Counted from the first letter of the stretch, positions 16,820 through 26,421 are shown. The stretch is 44,518 bases of DNA from Lachnospiraceae bacterium UBA3401 (GCA_002358575.1 DEPD01000118.1:52353-96870); one strand, 5' to 3'. Translations and numbers: made by a program. Notes: generated by a model from the letters alone, not told the origin.

Positions 16820-17224
16820 AATATATAAGTGACATAAAAATAAATAAGAGAATATCAAAAACCGGTCTGGGGTGCAGAAGTCTGGGAAGTACATATACAG
16901 ACGAATTATCTGTGAATTTGCTAGGTATTTTTTATGAAGGCGAAAAAACCATACTGGACACGGGAAGAAGTTATTTTTTCTGAGAGAATAGCAGATTACA
17001 AATTTGAAATGTGGAATGATGAATACTGCATTGGTATGAGTAGGGGATTGTATCAGTATATGCCAGAGAATCATATGACATATCTGGCATATTCGTCACA
17101 ATGTAAAGGTTATTTTCAGAAGTTTGTGAAAAGCGAGCCGAAGGGATTAATAATTTTTTTAAACAGAGTGAAGACTGAGAGAAATCTGAAAAGGGCATAT
17201 AGTTGTGTTGGATTGTTTTGGTAA
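16810..17224 (+). pseudogene. Probable frameshifted small gene
   Basis: A TTG at 16810, directly after GGGGAGAGA and overlapping the end of the SDR gene, opens a frame (LSVKYISDIKINKRISK) that stops at 16981-16983. A second open frame ending at 17224 continues across the same point. Joining them at the T-run 16974-16979 would give one protein of about 137 residues (…LDTGRSYFF joined to SERIADYKFEMWND…). The protein family is not recognised. The only ATG-started reading is 16934-17224 (96 aa), which lacks a good ribosome binding site. Either a decayed gene or a real frameshift site. Confidence 0.45.
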
Positions 17225-17334
17225 GTTCTTCAAACATTAATCAGGAGAAAGAGACTTTAATTGAGTAGCGATTATGTGCTATCACAAAATGTGATAGATA
17301 AAATAGATTTCCTGTAAGGAGAGAGGATTTTTAG
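17225..17334 (+). other. Intergenic remnant with short ORF
   Basis: AGGAGA at 17241 precedes a TTG at 17262 that opens only 18 codons (SSDYVLSQNVIDKIDFL) before TAA. This looks like the start of another degraded gene. AAGGAGAGAGG just before 17335 serves the next gene. Confidence 0.35.
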
Positions 17335-18297
17335 TTGAAAATTATAGATTATTGGAAAGAAATAAAGAACGGAAAAAAGAAAAGCGGATTTAGGGAAGAA
17401 ATACATATGCGATCATTTCCGGGTTATATGGTAATTGGAAGAAATGGGGAAGATGCGGGTATTTTTTCCGATTATCTCGTTTTTCTCGGAGAAATTGAAT
17501 TTGCGGTTGTAAGAGGTTACACTCCGATTATTGACTTACAGAATTATCCTCGATTTTGCATACAGGACACGGATAAATATTATAAGGAAAACGCATGGGA
17601 ATATTTCTTTGAACAGCCTTGTGGATTGGGGCTAGATGATATATCAAATCTGATAGGGCATATTGTTTACGCTCCAGCAGACTTTGGATCAAAGGTTTTT
17701 CATGGAATGAAATTACACAGAGTGTGGAAAGAAGACGAGCAGTTATTTCATTATTGGAGAGAGATGGCGCGAAGATATATTCGATTGAAACCAGATGTCT
17801 TGAGGGAATGCGAAAATGAATTTTGCAAAATACGGGGGGGGGTATCAAAAATTGTCGGTGTGGCAATTAGAGAAGGGTATTATTTAGGGCAAATGAAACG
17901 GGGAAAAGCAGGCGGAGGATATGATGAACGTAAAGTAAATGTAAACCGCTTTATCAAAGAAACAGAGAAGCTTTTGGCACAGGATAAGGAAATAAACGGA
18001 ATATTCGTTTCGTGTGAATTTGAAGGAACCATACAAAAATTTCAGAGCCGTTTTCCAGACAAAAAAATATTGTTTGTAGACAAGGAAAGATTTACGTCGC
18101 CGAGTAGGTATCCTTATGAACCAGAGGATCGCAAAGTATATTTTGATCAAAAAAACAAGCGGGAGATTGCACTGAACTATATCAAGGAAATATTTGTTCT
18201 GTCAAAGTGTGATTCCTATATATACAGCGAATGCAGTGGAAGTGTTGCAGTGCTGTTATTAAAAAAGGAAAATTTTGATAGATGTGTTTATATATAA
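17335..18297 (+). CDS. Putative glycosyltransferase, possibly NodZ/fucosyltransferase-like
   Basis: A 320-residue protein not firmly recognised. It has no membrane segment. Motif-like segments such as IVGVAIREGYYL, KKILFVDKERF and YIYSECSGSVAVLLL, in that order, recall the GDP-binding half of alpha-1,6-fucosyltransferase/NodZ-type (GT-B) proteins. I therefore favour a glycosyltransferase, but with low certainty. The start is TTG after AAGGAGAGAGG. A G8 tract at 17834-17841 inside the coding sequence could mediate phase variation by slippage. In the present sequence the frame is open. Confidence 0.5.
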   Translation: MKIIDYWKEIKNGKKKSGFREEIHMRSFPGYMVIGRNGEDAGIFSDYLVFLGEIEFAVVRGYTPIIDLQNYPRFCIQDTDKYYKENAWEYFFEQPCGLGLDDISNLIGHIVYAPADFGSKVFHGMKLHRVWKEDEQLFHYWREMARRYIRLKPDVLRECENEFCKIRGGVSKIVGVAIREGYYLGQMKRGKAGGGYDERKVNVNRFIKETEKLLAQDKEINGIFVSCEFEGTIQKFQSRFPDKKILFVDKERFTSPSRYPYEPEDRKVYFDQKNKREIALNYIKEIFVLSKCDSYIYSECSGSVAVLLLKKENFDRCVYI

Positions 18298-18319
18298 GAG
18301 AGGGTGGGGAGAATTTGAG

Positions 18320-20053
18320 ATGACGGTTGCGGAATATATATTTGATTTTATACATAGAAAAGGTTGCGGCACTGTTTTTATGGTATCCGGTAGCTCAGCC
18401 ATGTGGCTTACGGATGCGTTATACCGTAATAGTAGTCTCAATGCGGTTTGCTGTCACCATGAACAGGCTGCGGCTATGTCCGCTGATGGTTATGCGAGGG
18501 TGAATCATGTGCTGGGTGCTTGTTTGGTTACCATCGGTCCGGGTGTGTCAAACGCCATTACGGGAACAGCGCAGGCATATTTTGATTCTACTCCTATGTT
18601 TGTTATTTCCGGACAGGCAAATTCCCGGCTTTTACAGTATGCTATGGACAGCGGTATACGGCAGAATGCATGCCAGAGTATGTTGGTGGAGCCGCTGGTG
18701 GGTAGTATCACAAAGTATTGCGCCACGATTATGGAGCCGGGGGATACAAGGTACATTATGGAGAGAGCGTATAGTGAAGCGATTTCTGGCAGACAGGGAC
18801 CAGTATGGATTGACGTGCCGGTTGATATTCAGAACAGGCAGGTTCCGAATGAGATGCGGGGATATGAAAGAGAAGAAGAGAAGCTGAACGTCGTTGATTA
18901 TGATATGATAGCAGAATTGTTGCAAAAGGCGGAAAAACCACTTATTTTGGCAGGATTTGGAGTCAGGAATGCCCGAGCGGCTGAGGAACTGGCGTGGTTC
19001 AGTAAAAGATTTCGGATACCTGTTGTTACATCCAGAGGTGGAATTGATGTGATTGCGTCCGATCATATGTATTACATTGGCAGACCAGGAAGTTACGGGG
19101 ACAGGGCGTCTCATTTTGCGATCCAGAAATGCGATCTGTTTTTCATTTTGGGAAGTCGGCTGTCCGTTTCCACAATCGGGTATTATCCGGAGAAACTGGC
19201 AGAAAATGCCGTCAAAATCATGGTGGATATAGATGAAAAGGAACTGCAGCGTGATGCTGTCCCGATACAGCATAAATATAGATGTGACGTAAAGGAATTT
19301 CTGCAGGAACTCTCTGTACATATGGGAAATGAGAAACAGCAGAACGAGCATCGGGAGTGGGTTGCGTGGTGCAGGGAGCAAAAGGGAAAATATCCGGTCG
19401 TCTTAGAGGAATATAAACAACAGAAACCACTCAACAGCTATTATTTCACTTCTGTATTATCGGAACTTGTTCCAGAGAACAGTAATATTGTGGTAGATAC
19501 GGGCAGTGTATACTGTATAGTTTCACAAAGCTGGACTGTGAAGACTGGGCAGCGGTATTTGTCCTCGGGTGGGTTTTCCTGTATGGGATTCTGGGCTACC
19601 GCCATGGGAGCGTGTCAGAAAGGTAGGAATACTATAGCAATTTCCGGAGATGGCGCCGTACAGATGAATATACAAGAATTTGCAACACTGAAGTATAACC
19701 AGCTCCCAGTTAAATTGTTTGTGTACAACAATAACGGATATATGCTGATACGGCATAACCAGCACAATTATATGAATGACCGTTTTTTGGGGGTTGGACC
19801 GGACAGTGGGTTGCAGACGCCGGATTACTGCGAAATTGCGAAGGCTTATGGGATTAAGGCAGTGCATATCACAGCGGATGACGATATAGAAACCTTGATT
19901 CGGGAGGTGCTTGCGGAGGAAGGACCAGTCGTATGCGAAGTGATTTTACAGGAGTTTTCAGAGATTGTACCTAAGATAGCATCTCGTGTGATGTCGGATG
20001 GAAGTTTAAAGGCGGCAAATTTTGATGATTTATATCCGTTTTTAGATGATTGA
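18320..20053 (+). CDS. ThDP-dependent acetolactate-synthase-like enzyme (YerE-like candidate)
   Basis: A 577-residue ThDP enzyme of the POX/AHAS family with the three classic domains. The N-terminal domain has the activating Glu in CHHEQAAAMSADGYAR. The C-terminal ThDP motif is ISGDGAVQMN ending in VYNNNGYM. An ATG at 18275 is in frame, but ATG 18320 with GGTGGGGAG upstream gives the expected MTVAEYIFDFI start. No small regulatory subunit of acetolactate synthase is nearby, and the gene sits in a CDP-3,6-dideoxyhexose cluster. The known parallel is YerE, which uses pyruvate to attach a two-carbon branch to a CDP-4-ketosugar in yersiniose synthesis. The substrate assignment is an inference. 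Confidence 0.85.
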   Translation: MTVAEYIFDFIHRKGCGTVFMVSGSSAMWLTDALYRNSSLNAVCCHHEQAAAMSADGYARVNHVLGACLVTIGPGVSNAITGTAQAYFDSTPMFVISGQANSRLLQYAMDSGIRQNACQSMLVEPLVGSITKYCATIMEPGDTRYIMERAYSEAISGRQGPVWIDVPVDIQNRQVPNEMRGYEREEEKLNVVDYDMIAELLQKAEKPLILAGFGVRNARAAEELAWFSKRFRIPVVTSRGGIDVIASDHMYYIGRPGSYGDRASHFAIQKCDLFFILGSRLSVSTIGYYPEKLAENAVKIMVDIDEKELQRDAVPIQHKYRCDVKEFLQELSVHMGNEKQQNEHREWVAWCREQKGKYPVVLEEYKQQKPLNSYYFTSVLSELVPENSNIVVDTGSVYCIVSQSWTVKTGQRYLSSGGFSCMGFWATAMGACQKGRNTIAISGDGAVQMNIQEFATLKYNQLPVKLFVYNNNGYMLIRHNQHNYMNDRFLGVGPDSGLQTPDYCEIAKAYGIKAVHITADDDIETLIREVLAEEGPVVCEVILQEFSEIVPKIASRVMSDGSLKAANFDDLYPFLDD

Positions 20054-20090
20054 GACAAAACTAATCTTTTTTTGAGTAAGGAGAAGGGAC

Positions 20091-21197
20091 ATGATATTAA
20101 GAGCAAAAACCAAGAATCTGTTTAGTGGACGAGAATTATCTGAGCGGCAGCAGTTGAACAGTAAATTGAATATGGAAGAACTGGAACAGGGCAGGACAAT
20201 TCTGAAATCCTATCCGAGACGGCTTGTGTTTGAATTGACGAACATATGCAATCTGAATTGTGTGATGTGTGGAAGGAATGCGGCGGATTTTAAGCCGACA
20301 GTATTTGACATGGATGCGTTCAGGAGCTTCGAGCCGCTGATGGATATCGTGGAGGAAGTCACGCTGATGGGTTGGGGCGAACCGACCATTCATTCAAATT
20401 TTATCGAAATGCTGCAGATTATCAATAAACACGGGGCACGCAAATATTTTTGTACGAACGGAATGAATCTGGGCAAGATTAAGGATGCGATATTTGACTA
20501 TAATGTTGACGTGTTTGCGGTAAGTCTCGATGGGGCGACGGATGAGACAAACAGCAGGATACGGAGAGGCTCTAAGATTAATCAGATTGCGGCTGACCTC
20601 AAGGATATTGTAAGAATTAAAAAGGAGAGGGGACTAAAATATCCGTGGATTAATTTTGTATTCTGTGCTATGCGGTCTAATGTTGAGGAACTGACAGATA
20701 TGGTGAGACTGGCTGCGGAAATCGGCATAGAGGAAGTCAAGGTAGTGTATCTTACAGTGTTTGAGAAGGATTTGTTGGATGAGTCCCTCTGGGGATACGA
20801 GGAGCTTGTCAGGGATGTTTTTGAAGAGACAATCCGTGTGGCAGATGAACTTGGAATCATGTTAAAGCTTCCGCATTACATAGGAGAAGATGTGGCGGAA
20901 AACAAATACCATAAAGACTGTTTTGTGACGTGGAGGGATTTTTTCCTAGGCTCGGACGGCTATGTAAGACCTTGCATGTCAACGCCGGTGCAGTTTTTCC
21001 CATATGATAAAGAAAAAAATTTTATGGAATTGTGGAATGCGCCGCAGTATCAGAAATATAGGGAAATTGTAAATAATCAGGATAAGATGGACAATCCGTG
21101 TAGAAGGTGTTATCAGTCGTCCCATTGCAATTGGAACAAAAAAGAATCTTTTATACAGGTGGGAGAGGAATTTTCTCCAACGTGGGAAAAACAGTAG
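20091..21197 (+). CDS. Radical SAM/SPASM domain protein
   Basis: A 368-residue second radical SAM protein. The cluster motif is CNLNCVMC (residues ~57-64), the middle has MGWGEPTIHSNF, and the C-terminal SPASM cysteines are in GYVRPCMSTP and NPCRRCYQSSHCNW. AAGGAGAAGG lies 4-10 nt before the ATG. It follows the YerE-like gene and may modify a sugar nucleotide or a peptide; no precursor peptide was seen close by. The substrate is unknown. Confidence 0.86.
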   Translation: MILRAKTKNLFSGRELSERQQLNSKLNMEELEQGRTILKSYPRRLVFELTNICNLNCVMCGRNAADFKPTVFDMDAFRSFEPLMDIVEEVTLMGWGEPTIHSNFIEMLQIINKHGARKYFCTNGMNLGKIKDAIFDYNVDVFAVSLDGATDETNSRIRRGSKINQIAADLKDIVRIKKERGLKYPWINFVFCAMRSNVEELTDMVRLAAEIGIEEVKVVYLTVFEKDLLDESLWGYEELVRDVFEETIRVADELGIMLKLPHYIGEDVAENKYHKDCFVTWRDFFLGSDGYVRPCMSTPVQFFPYDKEKNFMELWNAPQYQKYREIVNNQDKMDNPCRRCYQSSHCNWNKKESFIQVGEEFSPTWEKQ

Positions 21198-21225
21198 TCA
21201 TTCGAAAATACAGGAGCATATAAAA

Positions 21226-21855
21226 ATGAATGTTAATGACAAGGCGACAAAGGCGGCGCAGGTGTGGTATAGAAGCGTACTTGTAGGAAGATTGAAAGAA
21301 TTGTATTTCAAACATTTGCAGCGCCGGTACAGGTTTCCAGAATGGCATATCACACCAATTAATTTTCGTCCGTATGCGATAGGAATCGTTGAATATTTAA
21401 ACAAACAGCCAAAGAAAAAAGTAGTGGAAATTGGTTGTGGGTTGGGGGAGATTATAGGAAATCTTTCGGGATGTGCGAGAGAAGGGCTGGATCTTGATGT
21501 GAGAGCAATTAAGGCAGCAGAACGGTTGTATCGTAATAGTCGTTTTCGGGTCGGCACTTTTGAGGATATTGCGGGCGAGAAGATAGATTATCTAATTACA
21601 GTGAATTTTATACATGGGATTCCCCCAGCGGAACTGAAAAGAAACTATCAATGTTTGTGTGAGAAAAATGATATTAAAAATGTGGTATTGGATATTACGG
21701 ATTCGCCAAATTATCGATATGTTCATGATGTGAGTTATCTGTTTGATGATTTGGGATATACAGTTAAGAAAAGACTTAAAAGGTATCAGGTGGTAAATGG
21801 AGGAAGATGGATTTATATTTTGGAAAAGGCTGTGGGAGGTAATGATAAAAAATGA
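21226..21855 (+). CDS. Class I SAM-dependent methyltransferase
   Basis: A 209-residue protein with a Rossmann methyltransferase core. VVEIGCGLGEIIGNL is motif I, and LDLDVRAIKAAERLY is the acidic loop that would bind the SAM ribose. GGAG precedes the ATG by 10 nt. Its end overlaps the next gene by ATGA, indicating translational coupling with the ATP-grasp protein. The substrate is unknown. Confidence 0.8.
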   Translation: MNVNDKATKAAQVWYRSVLVGRLKELYFKHLQRRYRFPEWHITPINFRPYAIGIVEYLNKQPKKKVVEIGCGLGEIIGNLSGCAREGLDLDVRAIKAAERLYRNSRFRVGTFEDIAGEKIDYLITVNFIHGIPPAELKRNYQCLCEKNDIKNVVLDITDSPNYRYVHDVSYLFDDLGYTVKKRLKRYQVVNGGRWIYILEKAVGGNDKK

Positions 21856-22817
21856 TTATTGGTATAGATAAGGGACCTCGAAGCAGAAAATATGTAGTTG
21901 CCGCGCAGAATATGGGTATTACCTATAAGTTGATGGACTGTACTTCATCAGATATTATAAGACAGTTGGAAAGCGTTGATGCTTTGATATGGCACTGGAC
22001 ACATGATAGCTATATTGATAAGAATGTTGCCTATCACATTATTAAAAGCGCAGAAATGATGGGTAAGAAGGTTTATCCCAGTGCTGATACATGTTGGATG
22101 TTTGACAATAAGATTTCAGAGAAGTATTTGTTGGAGGCAGTGAATGCGCCATTTATTGAAAGTAAAGTCTTTTTTGAACCCAATAGTGCACTTGCATGGA
22201 TAAAAAAACAGCGATTTCCAATTGTATATAAATTGCCGCAGGGAGCGGGGAGCAGTAATGTCAGGCTGATAGAAAATGAAAAGGAGGCTGCAAAGATATG
22301 TAACTCGCATTTTTCTTTTTTGAGGAGACCAGATATAGACATGAAACTATATTATGCACAAAAAGGTGCGTACATAAAAACGTTAAGACAAATATTTAAA
22401 AGTGATTTGTTGCGATATGGGGTCAACAACAGAGGTTGTTTACTGTTGCAAAAATTTATATCGGGTAATGTATATGATATTAGAGTAACGGTTATAGGTG
22501 AAAGAGGGATAATATTTCGACGTTATGTGAGAGAAAAGGATTTTCGGGCATCAGGAAGTGGAAAAATTGACTATGAAGTGTCAAAACAAGATCTCTTGGC
22601 GATTCCCATAGCAAGAAGAATATCAGAGAAAATTGGCAGTCAGACAATGACCTATGATTTCATCTATGATAAAAATGAGCTAAAAATCGTCGAAATGAGT
22701 TATGGTTTTTCGGCAAAAGCTGTGTATGATGCACCGGGGTGGTATGATGCGGATATGATATTTCACGAGGAACATACGGATGTTCATAAACAGGTAATCT
22801 CTGAATTGTTGAGATAA
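21852..22817 (+). CDS. ATP-grasp enzyme (RimK-like ligase)
   Basis: A 321-residue ATP-grasp protein. FPIVYKLPQGAGSSNVRLI is the ATP-binding lysine and flexible loop, and LKIVEMSYGFSAKA lies where the metal ligands of the fold are expected. Such enzymes form amide or thioester bonds from acyl phosphates. In glycan clusters they can attach amino acids to sugar carboxylates, but no such substrate is proven here. The start ATG overlaps the upstream stop. Confidence 0.8.
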   Translation: MIIGIDKGPRSRKYVVAAQNMGITYKLMDCTSSDIIRQLESVDALIWHWTHDSYIDKNVAYHIIKSAEMMGKKVYPSADTCWMFDNKISEKYLLEAVNAPFIESKVFFEPNSALAWIKKQRFPIVYKLPQGAGSSNVRLIENEKEAAKICNSHFSFLRRPDIDMKLYYAQKGAYIKTLRQIFKSDLLRYGVNNRGCLLLQKFISGNVYDIRVTVIGERGIIFRRYVREKDFRASGSGKIDYEVSKQDLLAIPIARRISEKIGSQTMTYDFIYDKNELKIVEMSYGFSAKAVYDAPGWYDADMIFHEEHTDVHKQVISELLR

Positions 22818-22835
22818 CAAATAAAAGGAAGTTGT

Positions 22836-24281
22836 ATGAAAAATTTTATTTATTATAAAGAAGATGCAGAATATCCAAAAGATAAATATTTTAGACCAGA
22901 TAAAATATATCCAGAATATCCGTTTGCCAGTCTTGGGATATCGAAAGAGAAAAATGTTGTCTATGAAATGATAAGAGATATGTTCAGATTGTTGGCACTG
23001 GACACACAGTGCTTTGGAGGCTGTGAGTGGAATCCGTTAGGTGAATACATAAAACCCGGAAACGTTGTGCTCATAAAACCTAACTGGGTGAAACATGAGA
23101 ATGTAGCTGTTAAGGGACGTAAGGGAATGGAGTGCTTGGTTACCAATACCTCAATACTTAAATGTCTGATTGATTATACGTTAATTGCTTTGAAAGGGAG
23201 TGGAAGGGTCATTGTTGCTGACGCGCCGGTGCAATCATGTGATTTTGAACGTATGAGAAAAAATATAGGGTTGCACGAGTTGGAAAAATTTTATAGGACT
23301 GCCGGAGCGAACGTTGCATTTGTTGATTTGCGTAATTACAGAAGTTTGAGGAATAAGGGAAATGTTGTGACAGTTCCGACAAATGCAGTCTATGCCGGAA
23401 AAGTAATTAATTTGGGAGAACATTCCTGTTTTTATCATAATTGTAAGGAGGGACGTTTAAGAATTACGAATTATGATTACCGGGCGGTTAATCGGCATCA
23501 TCGGGGAATGACACAGGAGTATTGCATTAGTGAAGCATGTCTGGAATCGGATGTAATCATTAATCTGCCAAAGCCTAAGACACATAGGAAAGCCGGTTAT
23601 ACGGGGGCGCTGAAAAATATGATTGGGGTAAATGCAATGAAGGACTATCTCCCGCATCACACGAAAGGTTCCTATATGAAGCGGGAGGGGGATGAATATT
23701 ATTCAGAATCCAAAGGCGCTAAAAGAAAAAGTGATATCAATGATTTCATTGATATCTTGGAAAAGAAATCATTGTTTCGGGCGGGAAGGATAATAAGGCA
23801 GTGCGAGAATTTATTGGCAGAAAATACAAATGATGCAGAGAAGTATTCGGAAGGAAGCTGGTGGGGGAATGATACGATTTGGAAGACGATTTTAGATATA
23901 AATAAGATTGTTTTGTATGCGGATAAGCACGGACAGATACGAAAAGACAGGCAGAGAAGAGTGATTACGATAGGAGATATGATTGTATCTGGTGAGGGAG
24001 AAGGACCTATCGCACCGTCCCCGAAAAAGACGAACAGCATTATATTCGCGGATAACAGTGTTGTCTTTGATGAAATACTGGTTAGATTTATGGGGTTTGA
24101 GGAAAGTAAGTTTAGACTGCTGCAGGAAGCGAAACGAAATCGGAAATTATTTGAGGGGAACATAGAAGAATGTGAGATTGCTTCAAATTGTGAGAGGTTT
24201 TGCGGGAAGGCATCTGAACTGAAAGGAATATATAAATTTATACCGTCAGAAGGCTGGAAAGGATATATCGAAAAACGATGA
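22836..24281 (+). CDS. DUF362 domain protein
   Basis: A 481-residue protein with the DUF362 hallmarks: GNVVLIKPNWV near residue 75, VIVADAPVQSCDF near residue 130, and DVIINLPKPKTH with GALKNMIG further on. No CxxCxxC ferredoxin tail is seen. DUF362 proteins have no settled function. In this operon it is placed between an ATP-grasp enzyme and a deacetylase-like protein. AGGAAG precedes the ATG, and the end overlaps the next gene by ATGA. Confidence 0.85.
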   Translation: MKNFIYYKEDAEYPKDKYFRPDKIYPEYPFASLGISKEKNVVYEMIRDMFRLLALDTQCFGGCEWNPLGEYIKPGNVVLIKPNWVKHENVAVKGRKGMECLVTNTSILKCLIDYTLIALKGSGRVIVADAPVQSCDFERMRKNIGLHELEKFYRTAGANVAFVDLRNYRSLRNKGNVVTVPTNAVYAGKVINLGEHSCFYHNCKEGRLRITNYDYRAVNRHHRGMTQEYCISEACLESDVIINLPKPKTHRKAGYTGALKNMIGVNAMKDYLPHHTKGSYMKREGDEYYSESKGAKRKSDINDFIDILEKKSLFRAGRIIRQCENLLAENTNDAEKYSEGSWWGNDTIWKTILDINKIVLYADKHGQIRKDRQRRVITIGDMIVSGEGEGPIAPSPKKTNSIIFADNSVVFDEILVRFMGFEESKFRLLQEAKRNRKLFEGNIEECEIASNCERFCGKASELKGIYKFIPSEGWKGYIEKR

Positions 24282-25243
24282 AAAAGAAATTTATTATTAC
24301 TATTGATACGGAAGGGGATGATTTATGGACAAATAAAATAACACGGAATGGACTGAAAGAAATCACAACAGAAAATGCAAAAAATTTGGAGCGTTTTCAA
24401 TTATTGTGTGAAAAATACGGTTTTGTACCAGTTTATCTAACGAACTATGAAATGGCTCTGGCACAGCCGTTTATTGAGATGGCGCGCTGTGCGCTGAAAA
24501 ATAAGCGAGCAGAAGTCGGCATGCATATGCATGCATGGAATTCACCGCCAATTGAGCCTTTACCGTACAATCCAAGAGGTACGCATACATACATTGGCGA
24601 GTATCCGAGACAATTGCAATGGGAAAAGATGAAGTATTTAACCAGATTGCTGGAAGATACATTTCAGACGCCGATTACGAGTCATAGGAGCGGAAGGTGG
24701 TGGTTCGATGAGTTTACTCTGAAGTGTCTGAGAAAGTTAGGATATTTAGTGGACTGCAGTATGACGCCATATATATCATGGGCGGATAGTATTGGAAACA
24801 GACAATATGGCGTAGATTATTCGAAAGACCATTATCAGGGAGAGTATATGCTTTCTGCGAAAAACATACATAAACGGGGGCGTTCGGGAGTGTATGAGGT
24901 TCCTCCAACCATTTTGAAGCATTATACGTATAGATTTCCAAAAGTGCAGCAATCGGTGGAATGGTTCAGACCAAATGGAAGAAACTTGAAAGAAATGCTT
25001 TGGATAAAAAATAAGATAAAGAGATCGGAAAGATATGGATATCTACAATTTATGCTTCATTCTTCGGAATTGACAGTGGGGACAAGTCCCACCTTTAAGA
25101 ATAAAAGAAGTATAGAAAAGCTGTATTCAGATTTAGGAATATTATTTGAGGAAGTCTCTAAGCAGTTTGAAGGAATAGGAATAACAGATTATATCAAGGA
25201 AAAACATATGGTGCGGCAGGGAGGAAAGTCAAAGGAGAAATGA
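24278..25243 (+). CDS. Polysaccharide deacetylase-like (CE4/WalW-like) protein
   Basis: A 321-residue protein related to NodB-fold deacetylases. FIITIDTEGDD in the first 15 residues carries the Asp region, GMHMHAW the metal-binding histidine motif, and TSHRSGRWWFDE the third motif. The order and the SGRWW pattern fit the WalW-like branch. No signal peptide is present, so it would act in the cytoplasm, unlike secreted chitin or peptidoglycan deacetylases. That suits modification of a glycan precursor. Both ends overlap neighbours by ATGA. Confidence 0.78.
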   Translation: MKKKFIITIDTEGDDLWTNKITRNGLKEITTENAKNLERFQLLCEKYGFVPVYLTNYEMALAQPFIEMARCALKNKRAEVGMHMHAWNSPPIEPLPYNPRGTHTYIGEYPRQLQWEKMKYLTRLLEDTFQTPITSHRSGRWWFDEFTLKCLRKLGYLVDCSMTPYISWADSIGNRQYGVDYSKDHYQGEYMLSAKNIHKRGRSGVYEVPPTILKHYTYRFPKVQQSVEWFRPNGRNLKEMLWIKNKIKRSERYGYLQFMLHSSELTVGTSPTFKNKRSIEKLYSDLGILFEEVSKQFEGIGITDYIKEKHMVRQGGKSKEK

Positions 25244-26421
25244 ACATTGCAATTTTGATACCTGAACTGGGCGGTGGTGGGGCTGAACGAGTAGCGCAGA
25301 TATTGGGTGATTATTATGTGGGTCAGGGAGAAAAGGTGTTTTATTTTCTTCAGGATTTAAATATTAAACAGGATTATCCCGTAAAAGGTCAAGTTATTAA
25401 GACTAGGATTCGAAGCTGCATGGAGGAAAAAAATATCAGTGATATACAGAGAATGATGCGGTTAATCAGTTCCTCTCTGCAGATGAGAAGGCTGAAGAAA
25501 CAATATCACATTGATGTAGCGATCAGTTTTATGGAGGAGTTCAATTATATCAATATATTGTCTAAGAGACGAGAAAGGGTCATTGTCCGAATCTGTACGA
25601 TTTTGTCAGATAGAAAAGAATTGAGCGGATTTTTGTATGAGAAGAAAAGGGTGCATTTTTTTTATTCTAAGACAGATAAGGTAGTGGTGATGAGCCATTA
25701 TGCATGGAGAGATATGCATGATTATTATAGGGTTCCGGGGAAAAAGCTTATAAGAATCCCCAATCCTGTTGTGGAATGTTCAGAGAAACGGGACGAGGAT
25801 GAATGGGAATATGGAGAAAAAGCATTTGTCTGCATGGGACGTTTGGAAGGGGTAAAGCAGCATGAGCGAATTATTCGTGCATTTTCTTATGTTGCAGCTT
25901 GTGAGAAGCAGGCTAAACTACTTGTTCTGGGAAAGGGACCTAATTTAAATTATTTACAGAGATTGTGCAGCGAATTTCAGGTAGAAGGCAAAGTGGTTTT
26001 TGTCGGGTTTACGGGCAGACCTGCATATTATTTAAAACGTGCAAAGGCCTTTGTCATGGCGTCAAAGGTAGAAGGATTTCCCAATAGTATGATAGAAGCA
26101 ATGAGCTGTGGTACTCCTGTCATTACGACAGATTCTCCAGGAGCCTGCGGAGAAATTGTGGGAAAACCCAAAAGCATAGAACATGCAGCCTCTATAATTT
26201 TCTGCAGATATGGTATTTTAACGCCGAATATGCCGGAGGGGAAAGTGAAAGCGGGAACTCCCTTGACGGAACAGGAATTATTGTTAGGCAGGGTAATGCT
26301 AAAAGTATTGACAGAGGATGAAATATATAAAAGGTATAGAAAACAGTCATTCAAACGAGCGCAGATGTATTCTTTAGACAAAGTGATTACAAAATGGAAT
26401 CGCTTAGTTTATGATAAGTAA
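25240..26421 (+). CDS. Family 4 (GT-B) glycosyltransferase
   Basis: A 393-residue GT4 enzyme. The N-terminal motif is ILIPELGGGGAERVAQIL. The C-terminal half has FVCMGRLEGVKQHERIIRAF and VMASKVEGFPNSMIEAMSCGTPVI, the EX7E nucleotide-sugar region. No membrane segment is seen. The ATG overlaps the previous stop. The sugar is unknown. Confidence 0.92.
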   Translation: MNIAILIPELGGGGAERVAQILGDYYVGQGEKVFYFLQDLNIKQDYPVKGQVIKTRIRSCMEEKNISDIQRMMRLISSSLQMRRLKKQYHIDVAISFMEEFNYINILSKRRERVIVRICTILSDRKELSGFLYEKKRVHFFYSKTDKVVVMSHYAWRDMHDYYRVPGKKLIRIPNPVVECSEKRDEDEWEYGEKAFVCMGRLEGVKQHERIIRAFSYVAACEKQAKLLVLGKGPNLNYLQRLCSEFQVEGKVVFVGFTGRPAYYLKRAKAFVMASKVEGFPNSMIEAMSCGTPVITTDSPGACGEIVGKPKSIEHAASIIFCRYGILTPNMPEGKVKAGTPLTEQELLLGRVMLKVLTEDEIYKRYRKQSFKRAQMYSLDKVITKWNRLVYDK

